From an uncultured Clostridia bacterium (lineage in GTDB: Bacteria; Bacillota; Clostridia; Peptostreptococcales; Anaerovoracaceae): 39,320 nucleotides of DNA. The number at the start of each line of letters is the position of its first letter. The stretch's first letter is position 1. Below are positions 32,281 to 39,320 of the stretch, piece after piece. The stretch covers positions 1-39,320 of the forward strand of contig CAKQWJ010000020.1 in assembly GCA_934278925.1 (NCBI GenBank). The letters are read 5' to 3'. The notes under the pieces are model-generated. The model was not told where the DNA came from and did no database searches. It was given only the letters and a program-made list of their open reading frames with translations. The position numbers and the translations under genes were made by a program.

Positions 32281-33981
32281 CTATTTTTCGGCTGCTTTGA
32301 AATTCCGATGCAGCAGCTCGTGGGTTTTGCCCTTCAGCAGGCCATCGTACAGCGACTGAACCAATGGGTTTTCGTTGGACTTCTTGATCTGCGTGTTGAT
32401 ATCCGTATCGTAGATGCCCTTGCTTCTCGCAATCCGGCTTTCCGGATCCACCGGCACCGGCTGTCCGCCGCCCATGATGCATCCCCGTCTGCAGGCCATG
32501 ACTTCCACGAAATCGTACTGCACTTCCCCCTTCTGAATTCTCTTCATCAGGCTGTTCGCATTGCCCAGTCCGCTTACAACCGCTGCGCGGATGGTGCGTC
32601 CGTTGTAATCGAACTCCACTTCTTTGAGTCCCTCTTCTCCGCGGACACCGCTGAATTTAATCTTCTCCATTTCCACACGGCTATGACCTTCCCGAAGACG
32701 TCTCAGCACCGCTTCCGTCACACCGCCGGTAACGCCGAAGATTACGCCGGCACCGGAGCCGATGCCGAACGGCATATCCGTCGCTTCAATCTCCAGATCC
32801 TCGAAACGGATTCCGGCTTTTCGAATCATGCCGATCAGTTCCGTTGTGGTCAGGACATAATCGATATCCTGTTTTCCGTTGGTGGTGGATTCCGGTCTCA
32901 GAATTTCTTCTTTCTTTGCGGTACACGGCATGATGGAAACCGAAACGATTCTCTTGCCGCCGCTCTTCTCCGGATCCTTGTAGTATTCCCGAACTACCGC
33001 ACCGAACATCTGCTGCGGTGAACGGCAGGTGGACAGGTTCTTGGCCAGGTCCGGATAGCGCTCCTCGCAGAATTTCACCCATGCCGGACAGCAGGATGTG
33101 AACAGCGGAAGGTTCTCACCGGCTTCAAGGCGATTCATCAGCTCTTCGGATTCCTCGATAACCGTTAAGTCTGCGCCGTATGAGGTGTCATAGACTTCAT
33201 CGAATCCCAGCCGATGCAGCACGTTCACCAGCTTGCCCATCACGTTTTCACCCTTTGGCAGACCGAACCGATCTCCTACCGCAACGCGCACCGCCGGAGC
33301 AATCTGCGCCACGACCTTTGTGTTTTTATCCGCCAGAAGATTCCAAATAGTGTCCGTATTCGTATGAATGCTGATGGCGCCGGTTGGACATACCACGCGG
33401 CACTGCCCGCAGTTGACGCAGTCCGTCTCGGCGATTTTCTTGTTAAAAGCAGGTGTTACCAGTGCCCGGGTGCCCCGGTATGCGAAGTCGATGGCGTTGA
33501 CCGACTGCACGTTGTCGCACATGCGAACGCAGTCGCCGCAGAGAATGCATTTGTTCGGGTCCCGAACGATAGACGGAGAGCTGAAATCCAGCGGATACTG
33601 CTCCTTGGTATTCTCGAAGCGGATGTGGCCCACGCCCATGCGGTGGGCCAGCGACTGCAGCTGGCACTCGCCGCTCTTGATACAAGTGGTGCAGTCCCTG
33701 CAATGTGCTGCCAGAAGCAGTTCCAGGATGAGCTTCCGATACTTCATCAGGCGAGGGGTATTGGTGTAGATCACCATTCCGTCTCTCGGCGGTTCGGAGC
33801 AGGAGGCGAAGGTCTTTCCCCACTCATTTTCCACCGTGCACAGACGACATGCGCCGTACACGGACAGCTCTGAATGATAGCAAAGTGTTGGTATATCGAT
33901 ATCTGCTTTGCGAATGACGGCGAGCACATTCGGCTCATCGGTAAATTCTACCGTCCTTCCATCAATTGTCATATATCCCAT
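32281..33981 (-). CDS. hydA: [FeFe]-hydrogenase catalytic subunit, HydA/HndD type, copy 2
   Basis: The same 566-residue length and domain order as copy 1, with all cluster ligands kept: the [2Fe-2S] cysteines, the His-Cys site, both [4Fe-4S] sites and the motifs TSCCPAW, MPCTAKKEE and VMACRRGCIMGGG. Within the last motif Gly499 of copy 1 is Arg here, next to H-cluster ligand Cys497. Differences cluster at 209-213 (DTIWN for ELVED region) and 282-291 (the loop before TSCCP); the rest is almost identical. The ATG at 33981 has an AGGAGG site 7-8 bases upstream; the open frame before it is not used. It ends about 60 bp before its own terminator, so it is expressed independently of copy 1. Confidence 0.95.
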   Translation of the reverse strand: MGYMTIDGRTVEFTDEPNVLAVIRKADIDIPTLCYHSELSVYGACRLCTVENEWGKTFASCSEPPRDGMVIYTNTPRLMKYRKLILELLLAAHCRDCTTCIKSGECQLQSLAHRMGVGHIRFENTKEQYPLDFSSPSIVRDPNKCILCGDCVRMCDNVQSVNAIDFAYRGTRALVTPAFNKKIAETDCVNCGQCRVVCPTGAISIHTNTDTIWNLLADKNTKVVAQIAPAVRVAVGDRFGLPKGENVMGKLVNVLHRLGFDEVYDTSYGADLTVIEESEELMNRLEAGENLPLFTSCCPAWVKFCEERYPDLAKNLSTCRSPQQMFGAVVREYYKDPEKSGGKRIVSVSIMPCTAKKEEILRPESTTNGKQDIDYVLTTTELIGMIRKAGIRFEDLEIEATDMPFGIGSGAGVIFGVTGGVTEAVLRRLREGHSRVEMEKIKFSGVRGEEGLKEVEFDYNGRTIRAAVVSGLGNANSLMKRIQKGEVQYDFVEVMACRRGCIMGGGQPVPVDPESRIARSKGIYDTDINTQIKKSNENPLVQSLYDGLLKGKTHELLHRNFKAAEK

Positions 33982-33992
33982 AATCGTCCCTC

Positions 33993-35882
33993 CTACTTTT
34001 CGATGTGAATGGCCTTGAATGGACACTGTTCCATGCAGGCACCGCACTTGATACATTTTTCCTGATTGATGTGGTACGGCGATTTCAGCTCGCCTTCAAT
34101 TGCGCCTGCCGGACAATTCCGTGCGCACTTGGAGCATCCCTTGCATACATCCGGGTCGATTTGGAATCTCCGCAGGTTGGAACAGATTCCCGTTCTGCAT
34201 TTTTTCTCGTTGATGTGTTCCAGGTACTCGTCTTCAAATGCATTCATGGTACTGATGACCGGCTTCGGTGCGCTCTTGCCCAGTCCGCAAAGGGCGGTGC
34301 ATTCAATCATATCGGCAAGCTCTCGAAGTTCGTCCATATCCGACGGCTTTCCTTTTCCCGCAACGATACGTTCCAGGATTTCCAGCATTCGCTTCGTTCC
34401 TTCCCGGCACGGTACGCACTTTCCGCAGCTCTCTCTTTGCGTAAAGCTCATGAAGAATCGCGCAACCTCTACCATACAGGTGTCCTCGTCCATAATTACG
34501 AGTCCGCCGGATCCGATCATGGCACCGATCTTTGCCAGAGAATCGAAGTCCATCTTGCTGTCCAGCTGGTCTTTCGTCAAGCATCCGCCGGACGGACCGC
34601 CAATCTGAACGGCCTTGAATTCCTTATCGTTCTGCAGGCCGCCGCCGATATCGTAAATGACTTCCCGCAGTGTAATGCCCATCGGCACTTCGATGAGGCC
34701 CGTGTTTCTTACATTACCGGTCAGGGCAAATGCCTTCGTGCCCGGGCTGTCCGGTGTACCGATTCCCTGATACCATTCGGCACCGTTCAATATAATCATC
34801 GGCACGTTGGCGTAGGTTTCCACGTTGTTCAGGACGGTTGGTTTTGCCCACAGTCCCTGTGCAACAGTACGCGGCGGTTTCACTCTCGGCATGCCTCGCC
34901 GTCCTTCAATGGATGCGGTCAATGCACTTCCTTCGCCGCACACAAACGCGCCGGCGCCTCGATTGATGTGGAGGTGGAAGCTGAAATCCGTTCCCAGGAT
35001 ATTGTCCCCCAGAAGTCCTACCGCCTCTGCCTGCTGAATGGCCGTCTTCAATCTTTCGATGGCCAGCGGATATTCCGCACGCACGTAGATGTATCCTTCC
35101 TGTGCCTGAACCGCATAGGCCGCAATCATCATACCTTCAATCATGCGGTGCGGGTCGCCCTCCATGATGCTTCGATCCATAAATGCGCCCGGATCTCCTT
35201 CATCACCGTTGCATACCACGTAGCGAATCTTTTCTTTCTGGGACGCCACCTGCTTCCATTTCTTTCCGGTCTGGAATCCGGCGCCGCCGCGCCCCCGCAG
35301 CTTGGAATCGTAAATGCACTGGATGACTGCCTCCGGCGTCATTTCAAAAATAGCCTTTTCGATTCCCTTGTATCCGCCCACGGCCAAAGCACCTTCGATA
35401 TGCTCCGCGTCGATGTGTCCGCAATGCTTCAGCACCAGTCTCGTCTGCTTCGCATAGAACGGAATCTCCTCCTGAGACGGATAGGTTACGCCGTCCATCT
35501 TATACATCAGGCGCTCAATCGGTCTTCCGCCCAGAATGGTCTCCCGGTAGATTTCTTCGCAGTCTTCCAGCTTTACTTTGATATATAAATAGTTGTATGG
35601 CTCAATTCGTACCAGCGGTCCCATTTCGCAGAAACCGTGGCAGCCGCTCTTCATGACCTTAGTATGAACGTGCTCGGTACCGGCATGGGCAATCTCTTCC
35701 CCGATTTTCACTTCCACGCCGCCATTTTTCTTCGTCAGTTCCTTGAGCTTCTCATAGATTTTCTCGGATCCGCTGGCCAGGCATCCGGTTCCGCCGCACA
35801 CCAGCACTCTGCAGTCGGCACTCTGCTTCTTCTGACATTCTGCCCGATACTCTTTCAGTTCCGTTCTGTTTTCAAGCTTCAT
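33993..35882 (-). CDS. hydB: NuoF-like NADH/FMN/Fe-S subunit of HydABC hydrogenase, copy 2
   Basis: A 629-residue twin of copy 1 with the same N-terminal [2Fe-2S] cysteines, GRGGAGF flavin/NAD loop, ESCGKCVPCREGT cluster and two C-terminal ferredoxin motifs (CKGCSKCARNCP, CIKCGACMEQCP). The start arrangement is also the same: AGAGGTG site, then ATG one base after the hydC stop codon. Changes are scattered, mostly conservative, and found in the N-terminal third (for example YKGIEKAIFEMTP for YAGFEKALFEMTP). No disruption is visible, so both copies should be functional. It would form a complex with copy-2 HydC and HydA, but mixing of subunits between operons is conceivable. Confidence 0.93.
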   Translation of the reverse strand: MKLENRTELKEYRAECQKKQSADCRVLVCGGTGCLASGSEKIYEKLKELTKKNGGVEVKIGEEIAHAGTEHVHTKVMKSGCHGFCEMGPLVRIEPYNYLYIKVKLEDCEEIYRETILGGRPIERLMYKMDGVTYPSQEEIPFYAKQTRLVLKHCGHIDAEHIEGALAVGGYKGIEKAIFEMTPEAVIQCIYDSKLRGRGGAGFQTGKKWKQVASQKEKIRYVVCNGDEGDPGAFMDRSIMEGDPHRMIEGMMIAAYAVQAQEGYIYVRAEYPLAIERLKTAIQQAEAVGLLGDNILGTDFSFHLHINRGAGAFVCGEGSALTASIEGRRGMPRVKPPRTVAQGLWAKPTVLNNVETYANVPMIILNGAEWYQGIGTPDSPGTKAFALTGNVRNTGLIEVPMGITLREVIYDIGGGLQNDKEFKAVQIGGPSGGCLTKDQLDSKMDFDSLAKIGAMIGSGGLVIMDEDTCMVEVARFFMSFTQRESCGKCVPCREGTKRMLEILERIVAGKGKPSDMDELRELADMIECTALCGLGKSAPKPVISTMNAFEDEYLEHINEKKCRTGICSNLRRFQIDPDVCKGCSKCARNCPAGAIEGELKSPYHINQEKCIKCGACMEQCPFKAIHIEK

Positions 35883-35883
35883 C

Positions 35884-36357
35884 CTATTCACCTCTCAGTT
35901 CTTCCAGCAGATCCATTGCTTTCTCCGGCGACATCTTTGGGTGTACCTCATCGTTCACGGTAATCGCCGGTGCCAGTCCGCAGGCGCCCAGGCAGGAAAC
36001 CGTTTCTACGGTGAAAAGCATATCGTCCGAGGTATGTTTGTGCTCGTTCAGTCCCAGTTCTTTGTTCAGCGCATTCAGAATCGGAATGGACTTCCGCACG
36101 TGACAGGCCGTCCCGTCACAGACCTTGATCACGTATTTTCCTTTTGGCTCAAAGGAAAAATTCTCGTAGAAGCTGGCAACGCTGAATGCCTTGGCTTCGG
36201 TAATCCCGATTTCCTTCGCCACATACGTCAGCAACTCCGGCGGGAGATACCGATATTCTTCCTGGATATCCTGAATAATCGGAATCAGCGAGCGTTCTTC
36301 TCTTGTATGCTTGGCGATGATTTCATCTGTCTTTTCATAATATTGTGCGTCTAACAT
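35884..36357 (-). CDS. hydC: NuoE-like [2Fe-2S] subunit of HydABC hydrogenase, copy 2
   Basis: A 157-residue twin of copy 1, with Cys80, 85, 122 and 126 kept. The substitutions are few (Gly16Lys, Lys19Arg, Gly22Arg, Glu95Asn, Tyr98Asn and similar) and lie away from the cluster. An AAAGGAGG site precedes the ATG. First gene of the second operon, with its own extended -10 promoter about 65 bp upstream. Confidence 0.94.
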   Translation of the reverse strand: MLDAQYYEKTDEIIAKHTREERSLIPIIQDIQEEYRYLPPELLTYVAKEIGITEAKAFSVASFYENFSFEPKGKYVIKVCDGTACHVRKSIPILNALNKELGLNEHKHTSDDMLFTVETVSCLGACGLAPAITVNDEVHPKMSPEKAMDLLEELRGE

Positions 36358-36406
36358 ACCCTTTCCTCCTTTTGTTGGTTTGCACAGTTTTCATGTTCGG
36401 GTGCAC

Positions 36407-36429
36407 GTTATTTTTATGACATTATACCA
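36407..36429 (-). promoter_or_regulatory. Promoter of hydrogenase operon 2
   Basis: TGGTATAAT on the minus strand (extended -10, 36421-36429), with the same downstream box as operon 1. Upstream sequence differs from operon 1 beyond the -10. Confidence 0.65.
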
Positions 36430-36558
36430 CGAACATTTACCTTTTATTATATTTTATGAGTATATTTAAAGTATCTAATTAAATACAGCATATTATTCTG
36501 TACAAAACAGGATATAAAGCCGGCCGGCAAGGAAACCGCGCCCGTGGAGGGCACGCCC

Positions 36559-37830
36559 TGTTGGCGGGTAAAGCCCGGGTCCTGTTGGCGTGGCGAGGCG
36601 AAGGATAAAGGCGCCGGTGTTGGCGTGGCGAGATGAAGGGCAAAGGCTTTCCGGGAAGGCCAACGCCAACATGGGCGGCCGCCGGCGCAGAAAATCCGGG
36701 CCCTGTTGGCGTGGCGAGACGAAGGACAAAGGCTTTGCGGGGTGGCCGACGCCAACATGGGCGCCCGCGCGCCGAGGAAAAGGCGCCGGTGTTGGCGTGG
36801 CGTGGCGAAGGACAAAGGCTTTGCGGGGAGGCCAACGCCAACATGGGCCACCGCCGGCGCGGAAAACTCAGGCCCTGTTGGCGTGGCGAGACGAAGGCGT
36901 AAGGCTTTGCGGGGAGCCCGACGCCAACATGGGCGCCCGCCGACGCAGAAAATCCGGGCCCTGTTGGCGTGGCGAAAGACAAAGGCTTTCCGGGGAGGCC
37001 GACGCCAACATGGGCAGCCGCGCGCCGAGGAAAAAGCGCCGGTGTTGGCGTGGCGTGGCGAAAGACAAAGGCTTTCCGGGAAGGCCAACGCCAACATGGG
37101 CGGCCGCCGGCGCAGAAAATCCGGGCCCTGTTGGCGTGGCGAGACGAAGGACAAAGGCTTCGCGAAGAGGCCAACGCCAACATGGGCGCCCGCGCGCCGA
37201 GGAAAAGGCGTCGGTGTTGGCGTGGCGTGGCGAAAGACAAAGGCTTTCCGGGGAGGCCAACGCCAATATGGGCAGCCGCGCGCCGAGGAAAAGGCGTCGG
37301 TGTTGGCGTGGCGAGGCGAAGGACAAAGGCTTTGCAAGGAGGCCCACGCCAACATGGGCAGCCGCGCGCCAAGGAAAAAGCGCCGGTGTTGGCGTGGCGT
37401 GGCGAAAGACAAAGGCTTTCCGGGGAGGCCGACGCCAACATGGGCAGCCGCGCGCCGAGGAAAAAGCGCCGGTGTTGGCGTGGCGTGGCGAAAGACAAAG
37501 GCTTTCCGGGAAGGCCAACGCCAACATGGGCGGCCGCCGGCGCAGAAAATCCGGGCCCTGTTGGCGTGGCGAGACGAAGGACAAAGGCTTTGCGGGGTGG
37601 CCGACGCCAACATGGGCGCCCGCGCGCCGAGGAAAAGGCGCCGGTGTTGGCGTGGCGTGGCGAAGGACAAAGGCTTTGCGGGGAGGCCAACGCCAACATG
37701 GGCCACCGCCGGCGCGGAAAACTCAGGCCCTGTTGGCGTGGCGAGACGAAGGCGTAAGGCTTTGCGGGGAGCCCGACGCCAACATGGGCGCCCGCCGACG
37801 CAGAAAATCCGGGCCCTGTTGGCGTGGCTC
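36559..37830. repeat. GC-rich tandem array of 86-bp units
   Basis: TGTTGGCGT recurs at 36618, 36704, 36790, 36876, 36962, 37043, 37129, 37215, 37301, 37387, 37473, 37559, 37645, 37731 and 37817: thirteen steps of 86 bp and one of 81, with two degenerate starts at 36559 and 36583. Each unit has arms TGTTGGCGT...ACGCCAACA about 54 bp end to end around a conserved AAAGGCTTTSC, then a ~32-bp GC-rich spacer of two main kinds (one with CAGAAAATCCGGGCCC, one with GAGGAAAAGGCGCCGG). Because 86 is not a multiple of 3, the long open frames through it are not protein genes. The gap 36430-36558 to its left is AT-rich and empty. Confidence 0.9.
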
Positions 37831-37881
37831 GAAAAGTGGATAATCTATTTTCTCTAAAGAAGAGAATTCTCTCCGAAAACG

Positions 37882-37923
37882 TGATATTATATATGAACCA
37901 TATGCCCCATTGGCACATGGTTC
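37882..37923 (+). promoter_or_regulatory. dfx promoter and start-site hairpin
   Basis: TGATATTAT (37882-37890) is an extended -10. Predicted start is near 37897, inside a hairpin with an 11-bp stem and one mismatch (37895-37906 with 37912-37923) that may protect the 5' end of the mRNA or act as an operator. Confidence 0.55.
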
Positions 37924-37972
37924 TGCAAATGCATCGGTAACGATGGGAAATTAATCAAAGGAGGTAAAGCAA

Positions 37973-38341
37973 ATGAAATTCTTAGTATGTGAACACTGCG
38001 GCAATTTAATCGGCATGATTCGAGACAGCGGCGTTCCGATGGTATGCTGCGGGCAGAAGATGACGGAACTGGTTCCCGGAACTTCAGACGGTGCAGTGGA
38101 AAAGCACGTGCCTTCCTATGTGGTTGATGGAAACAAGGTGAAGGTAACCGTCGGATCGGTAGAACATCCAATGGTGGAAAATCACTATATCGAATGGATT
38201 GCCGTAGAGACGAAGAAGGGGGCTCAGCGAAAGACCCTTCAGCCGGGCGACAAGCCGACGCTGGAATTTGCGCTGACGGAGGACGATTCCGTCGTTGCGG
38301 TATATGCTTACTGCAACCTGCACGGACTTTGGAAAGCATAA
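37973..38341 (+). CDS. dfx: Desulfoferrodoxin (2Fe superoxide reductase)
   Basis: This cytosolic protein reduces superoxide to peroxide without making oxygen, a defence typical of anaerobes. The 122-residue protein has the N-terminal desulforedoxin-like centre I (Cys6, Cys9, Cys25, Cys26) and the catalytic centre II ligands His45 (EKHVP), His65 (EHPM), His71 (NHYI), Cys114 and His117 (CNLHG). Both centres are complete, so it is the two-iron class. A perfect AAAGGAGG site lies 9 bases before the ATG. It is a single-gene unit to the right of the repeat array, with its own promoter and terminator. Confidence 0.96.
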   Translation: MKFLVCEHCGNLIGMIRDSGVPMVCCGQKMTELVPGTSDGAVEKHVPSYVVDGNKVKVTVGSVEHPMVENHYIEWIAVETKKGAQRKTLQPGDKPTLEFALTEDDSVVAVYAYCNLHGLWKA

Positions 38342-38356
38342 TGAAAAGGTAATAAG

Positions 38357-38390
38357 AGAGCCCCGAGCGATTTGCCCGGGGCTCTTTTCA
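38357..38390. terminator. Bidirectional terminator between dfx and the amidase gene
   Basis: A 9-bp stem AGAGCCCCG/CGGGGCTCT (38357-38365 with 38377-38385), followed by TTTC on the plus strand. It lies between convergent genes. Confidence 0.75.
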
Positions 38391-38402
38391 TTTCTATCCA
38401 AT

Positions 38403-39227
38403 CTACACTTCCTCCAGCCGGTACAGGTCCGTCCTCCTGGCGCTCAGGAACGGCAGGTTCTCCCGAGTGCGGTCAATCTCGTCAAGATCCAGCTCGGCGA
38501 TGGCCACGCCTTCCTTCTCGTCCAGCTGCACCACCACGTGTCCCCACGGATCCGTGATGATGGAATGACCCCAAGAGGTGTATCCCGCCTCCGGATCCCG
38601 GGCCGGTGCCGCGCCGATCATGTACACCTGGTTCTCCACCGCCCGCTGCCGGAAAGCCAGCTCCCAGTGGGCCGGTCCGGTGGTCATGTTGAAGGCACCC
38701 GGATTCATGAGTATCCGCGCCCCGTGAAGTGTTGGGATTCGCGCACTTTCCGGGAAGCGGATATCGAAGCAGATATTCACCCCCATCTTCCCGAATTCCG
38801 TATCGAACACCCGGAAGGCATCCCCAGCCGTCAGAGTGTCGGACTCCTTGAACACCTGTCCTCCTTTTACGAAAATATCGAAGAGATGCACCTTCCGATA
38901 TTTATCGATGCACTTTCCCTCTCGGTCAAAAGTATAGGCGGTGTTGTACACGTGTCCGGCATCGTCCACCTCCGGAATCGATCCCGCCTGAAAATACACT
39001 TGATGCTCCTTGGCCAGTTCCGCGAGGGCCCGGACGAACTCGCTGTCCTCTCTCTCCGCATAGATTGGGAAGTTCTCCGTCTGATACGGACAGTTCCACA
39101 TTTCCGGAAGGGCCACCAGGTCGCAGGCAGCCACATCCTCCCGCGCCATCAGCGCTTTTACCTGCTCCAGATTCTCGTTCTTGTCCGCAAACACCTTGGT
39201 CTGCAGCACCGCAACCTTCATCTTCAT
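38403..39227 (-). CDS. Carbon-nitrogen hydrolase, nitrilase superfamily (omega-amidase-like)
   Basis: A cytosolic amidase of 274 residues with the Glu-Lys-Cys triad: Glu42 (LPEMW), Lys112 (YRKVHLFD) and Cys153 (ICFDIRFPE). The segments NCPYQTENFPIYAE and VKGGQVFKESDTLTAG are close to Nit2/omega-amidase proteins, which hydrolyse alpha-ketoglutaramate or succinamate; related C-N hydrolases act on other amides, so the substrate is tentative. An AAAGGAGG site precedes the ATG. A TTGACA box lies upstream at 39266-39271 on the minus strand, but its -10 at 17 bp is poor. The last 90 bases of the window hold no gene I can support. Confidence 0.9.
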   Translation of the reverse strand: MKMKVAVLQTKVFADKNENLEQVKALMAREDVAACDLVALPEMWNCPYQTENFPIYAEREDSEFVRALAELAKEHQVYFQAGSIPEVDDAGHVYNTAYTFDREGKCIDKYRKVHLFDIFVKGGQVFKESDTLTAGDAFRVFDTEFGKMGVNICFDIRFPESARIPTLHGARILMNPGAFNMTTGPAHWELAFRQRAVENQVYMIGAAPARDPEAGYTSWGHSIITDPWGHVVVQLDEKEGVAIAELDLDEIDRTRENLPFLSARRTDLYRLEEV

Positions 39228-39320
39228 GACAACCTCCTTTTACGAATCTGATATGAAGTGACCTTTGTCAAGAGAAAATATTCCGCTTTTGAAAAGTCAC
39301 TACCCGAAGGTATCTTGTAA

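Noticed and set aside
36559..37830. CRISPR array
   Set aside because: The whole 86-bp unit is conserved, spacers fall into two recurring kinds rather than being unique, and no cas gene is in the window.
36447..37918. Several long open frames (380-480 codons) on both strands across the GC-rich array
   Set aside because: They follow from an 86-bp repeat rich in G and C that has few stop codons; the frame shifts every unit, no ribosome site or start context is present, and all frames look alike.
39241..39320. Gene at the right edge of the window
   Set aside because: No start codon with ribosome site and no recognisable frame in the last 80 bases; only a TTGACA box on the minus strand.

Overview
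This window looks like chromosomal DNA of a strictly anaerobic, peptide-fermenting Bacillota bacterium of the class Clostridia (inference). The basis is a tandem set of trimeric [FeFe]-hydrogenase genes, a desulfoferrodoxin, a DUF1858 protein, several proline-specific peptidases, clostridial-type secreted enzymes with Ig-like/Fn3 tails, AGGAGG-type ribosome sites, and a probable selenoprotein gene. Most genes lie on the minus strand. No rRNA, phage, transposase or cas gene was seen.

Layout. 0.2-7.6 kb: a minus-strand run for peptide and amino-acid use (BrnQ transporter, YkgJ-like Cys protein, two alpha/beta hydrolases including a prolyl iminopeptidase type, a Xaa-Pro dipeptidase type and a Xaa-Pro aminopeptidase). 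7.6-8.4 kb: a gene-free stretch with a degenerate copy of an 86-bp repeat and four 36-bp palindromic units. 8.4-10.3 kb: gshA and a divergent DUF1858 gene. 10.3-11.1 kb: a gene-free stretch with a possible short transcript and a 286-bp palindromic element. 11.1-15.2 kb: a very large secreted subtilase. 15.4-18.4 kb: a compact four-gene operon (PAP2 phosphatase, ung, GNAT, ATP-grasp). 18.6-24.2 kb: purA, a double-domain GH53 galactanase and purC. 24.2-27.9 kb: tRNA-Arg(CCU), an AAA ATPase, aroD, a selenoprotein candidate and proC. 28.0-36.4 kb: two complete hydC-hydB-hydA operons in tandem. 36.5-37.8 kb: a GC-rich array of 86-bp tandem repeats. 38.0-39.2 kb: desulfoferrodoxin and a nitrilase-family amidase.

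How it fits together. Secreted protease and galactanase would release peptides and sugars outside the cell. Proline-specific peptidases, BrnQ and ProC handle amino acids. HydABC-type hydrogenases dispose of reductant by coupling NAD(H) and ferredoxin to H2. Desulfoferrodoxin and glutathione-type thiols protect against oxygen.

The most notable items are: (1) a 107-residue ORF with an in-frame UGA next to a Cys codon, followed at the expected distance by a SECIS-like hairpin; (2) a GH53 enzyme whose N-terminal copy has lost both catalytic glutamates; (3) the duplicated hydrogenase operon; (4) three unrelated-looking arrays of paired inverted motifs at fixed spacing, one of them an 86-bp tandem array with a distant stray monomer 29 kb away.
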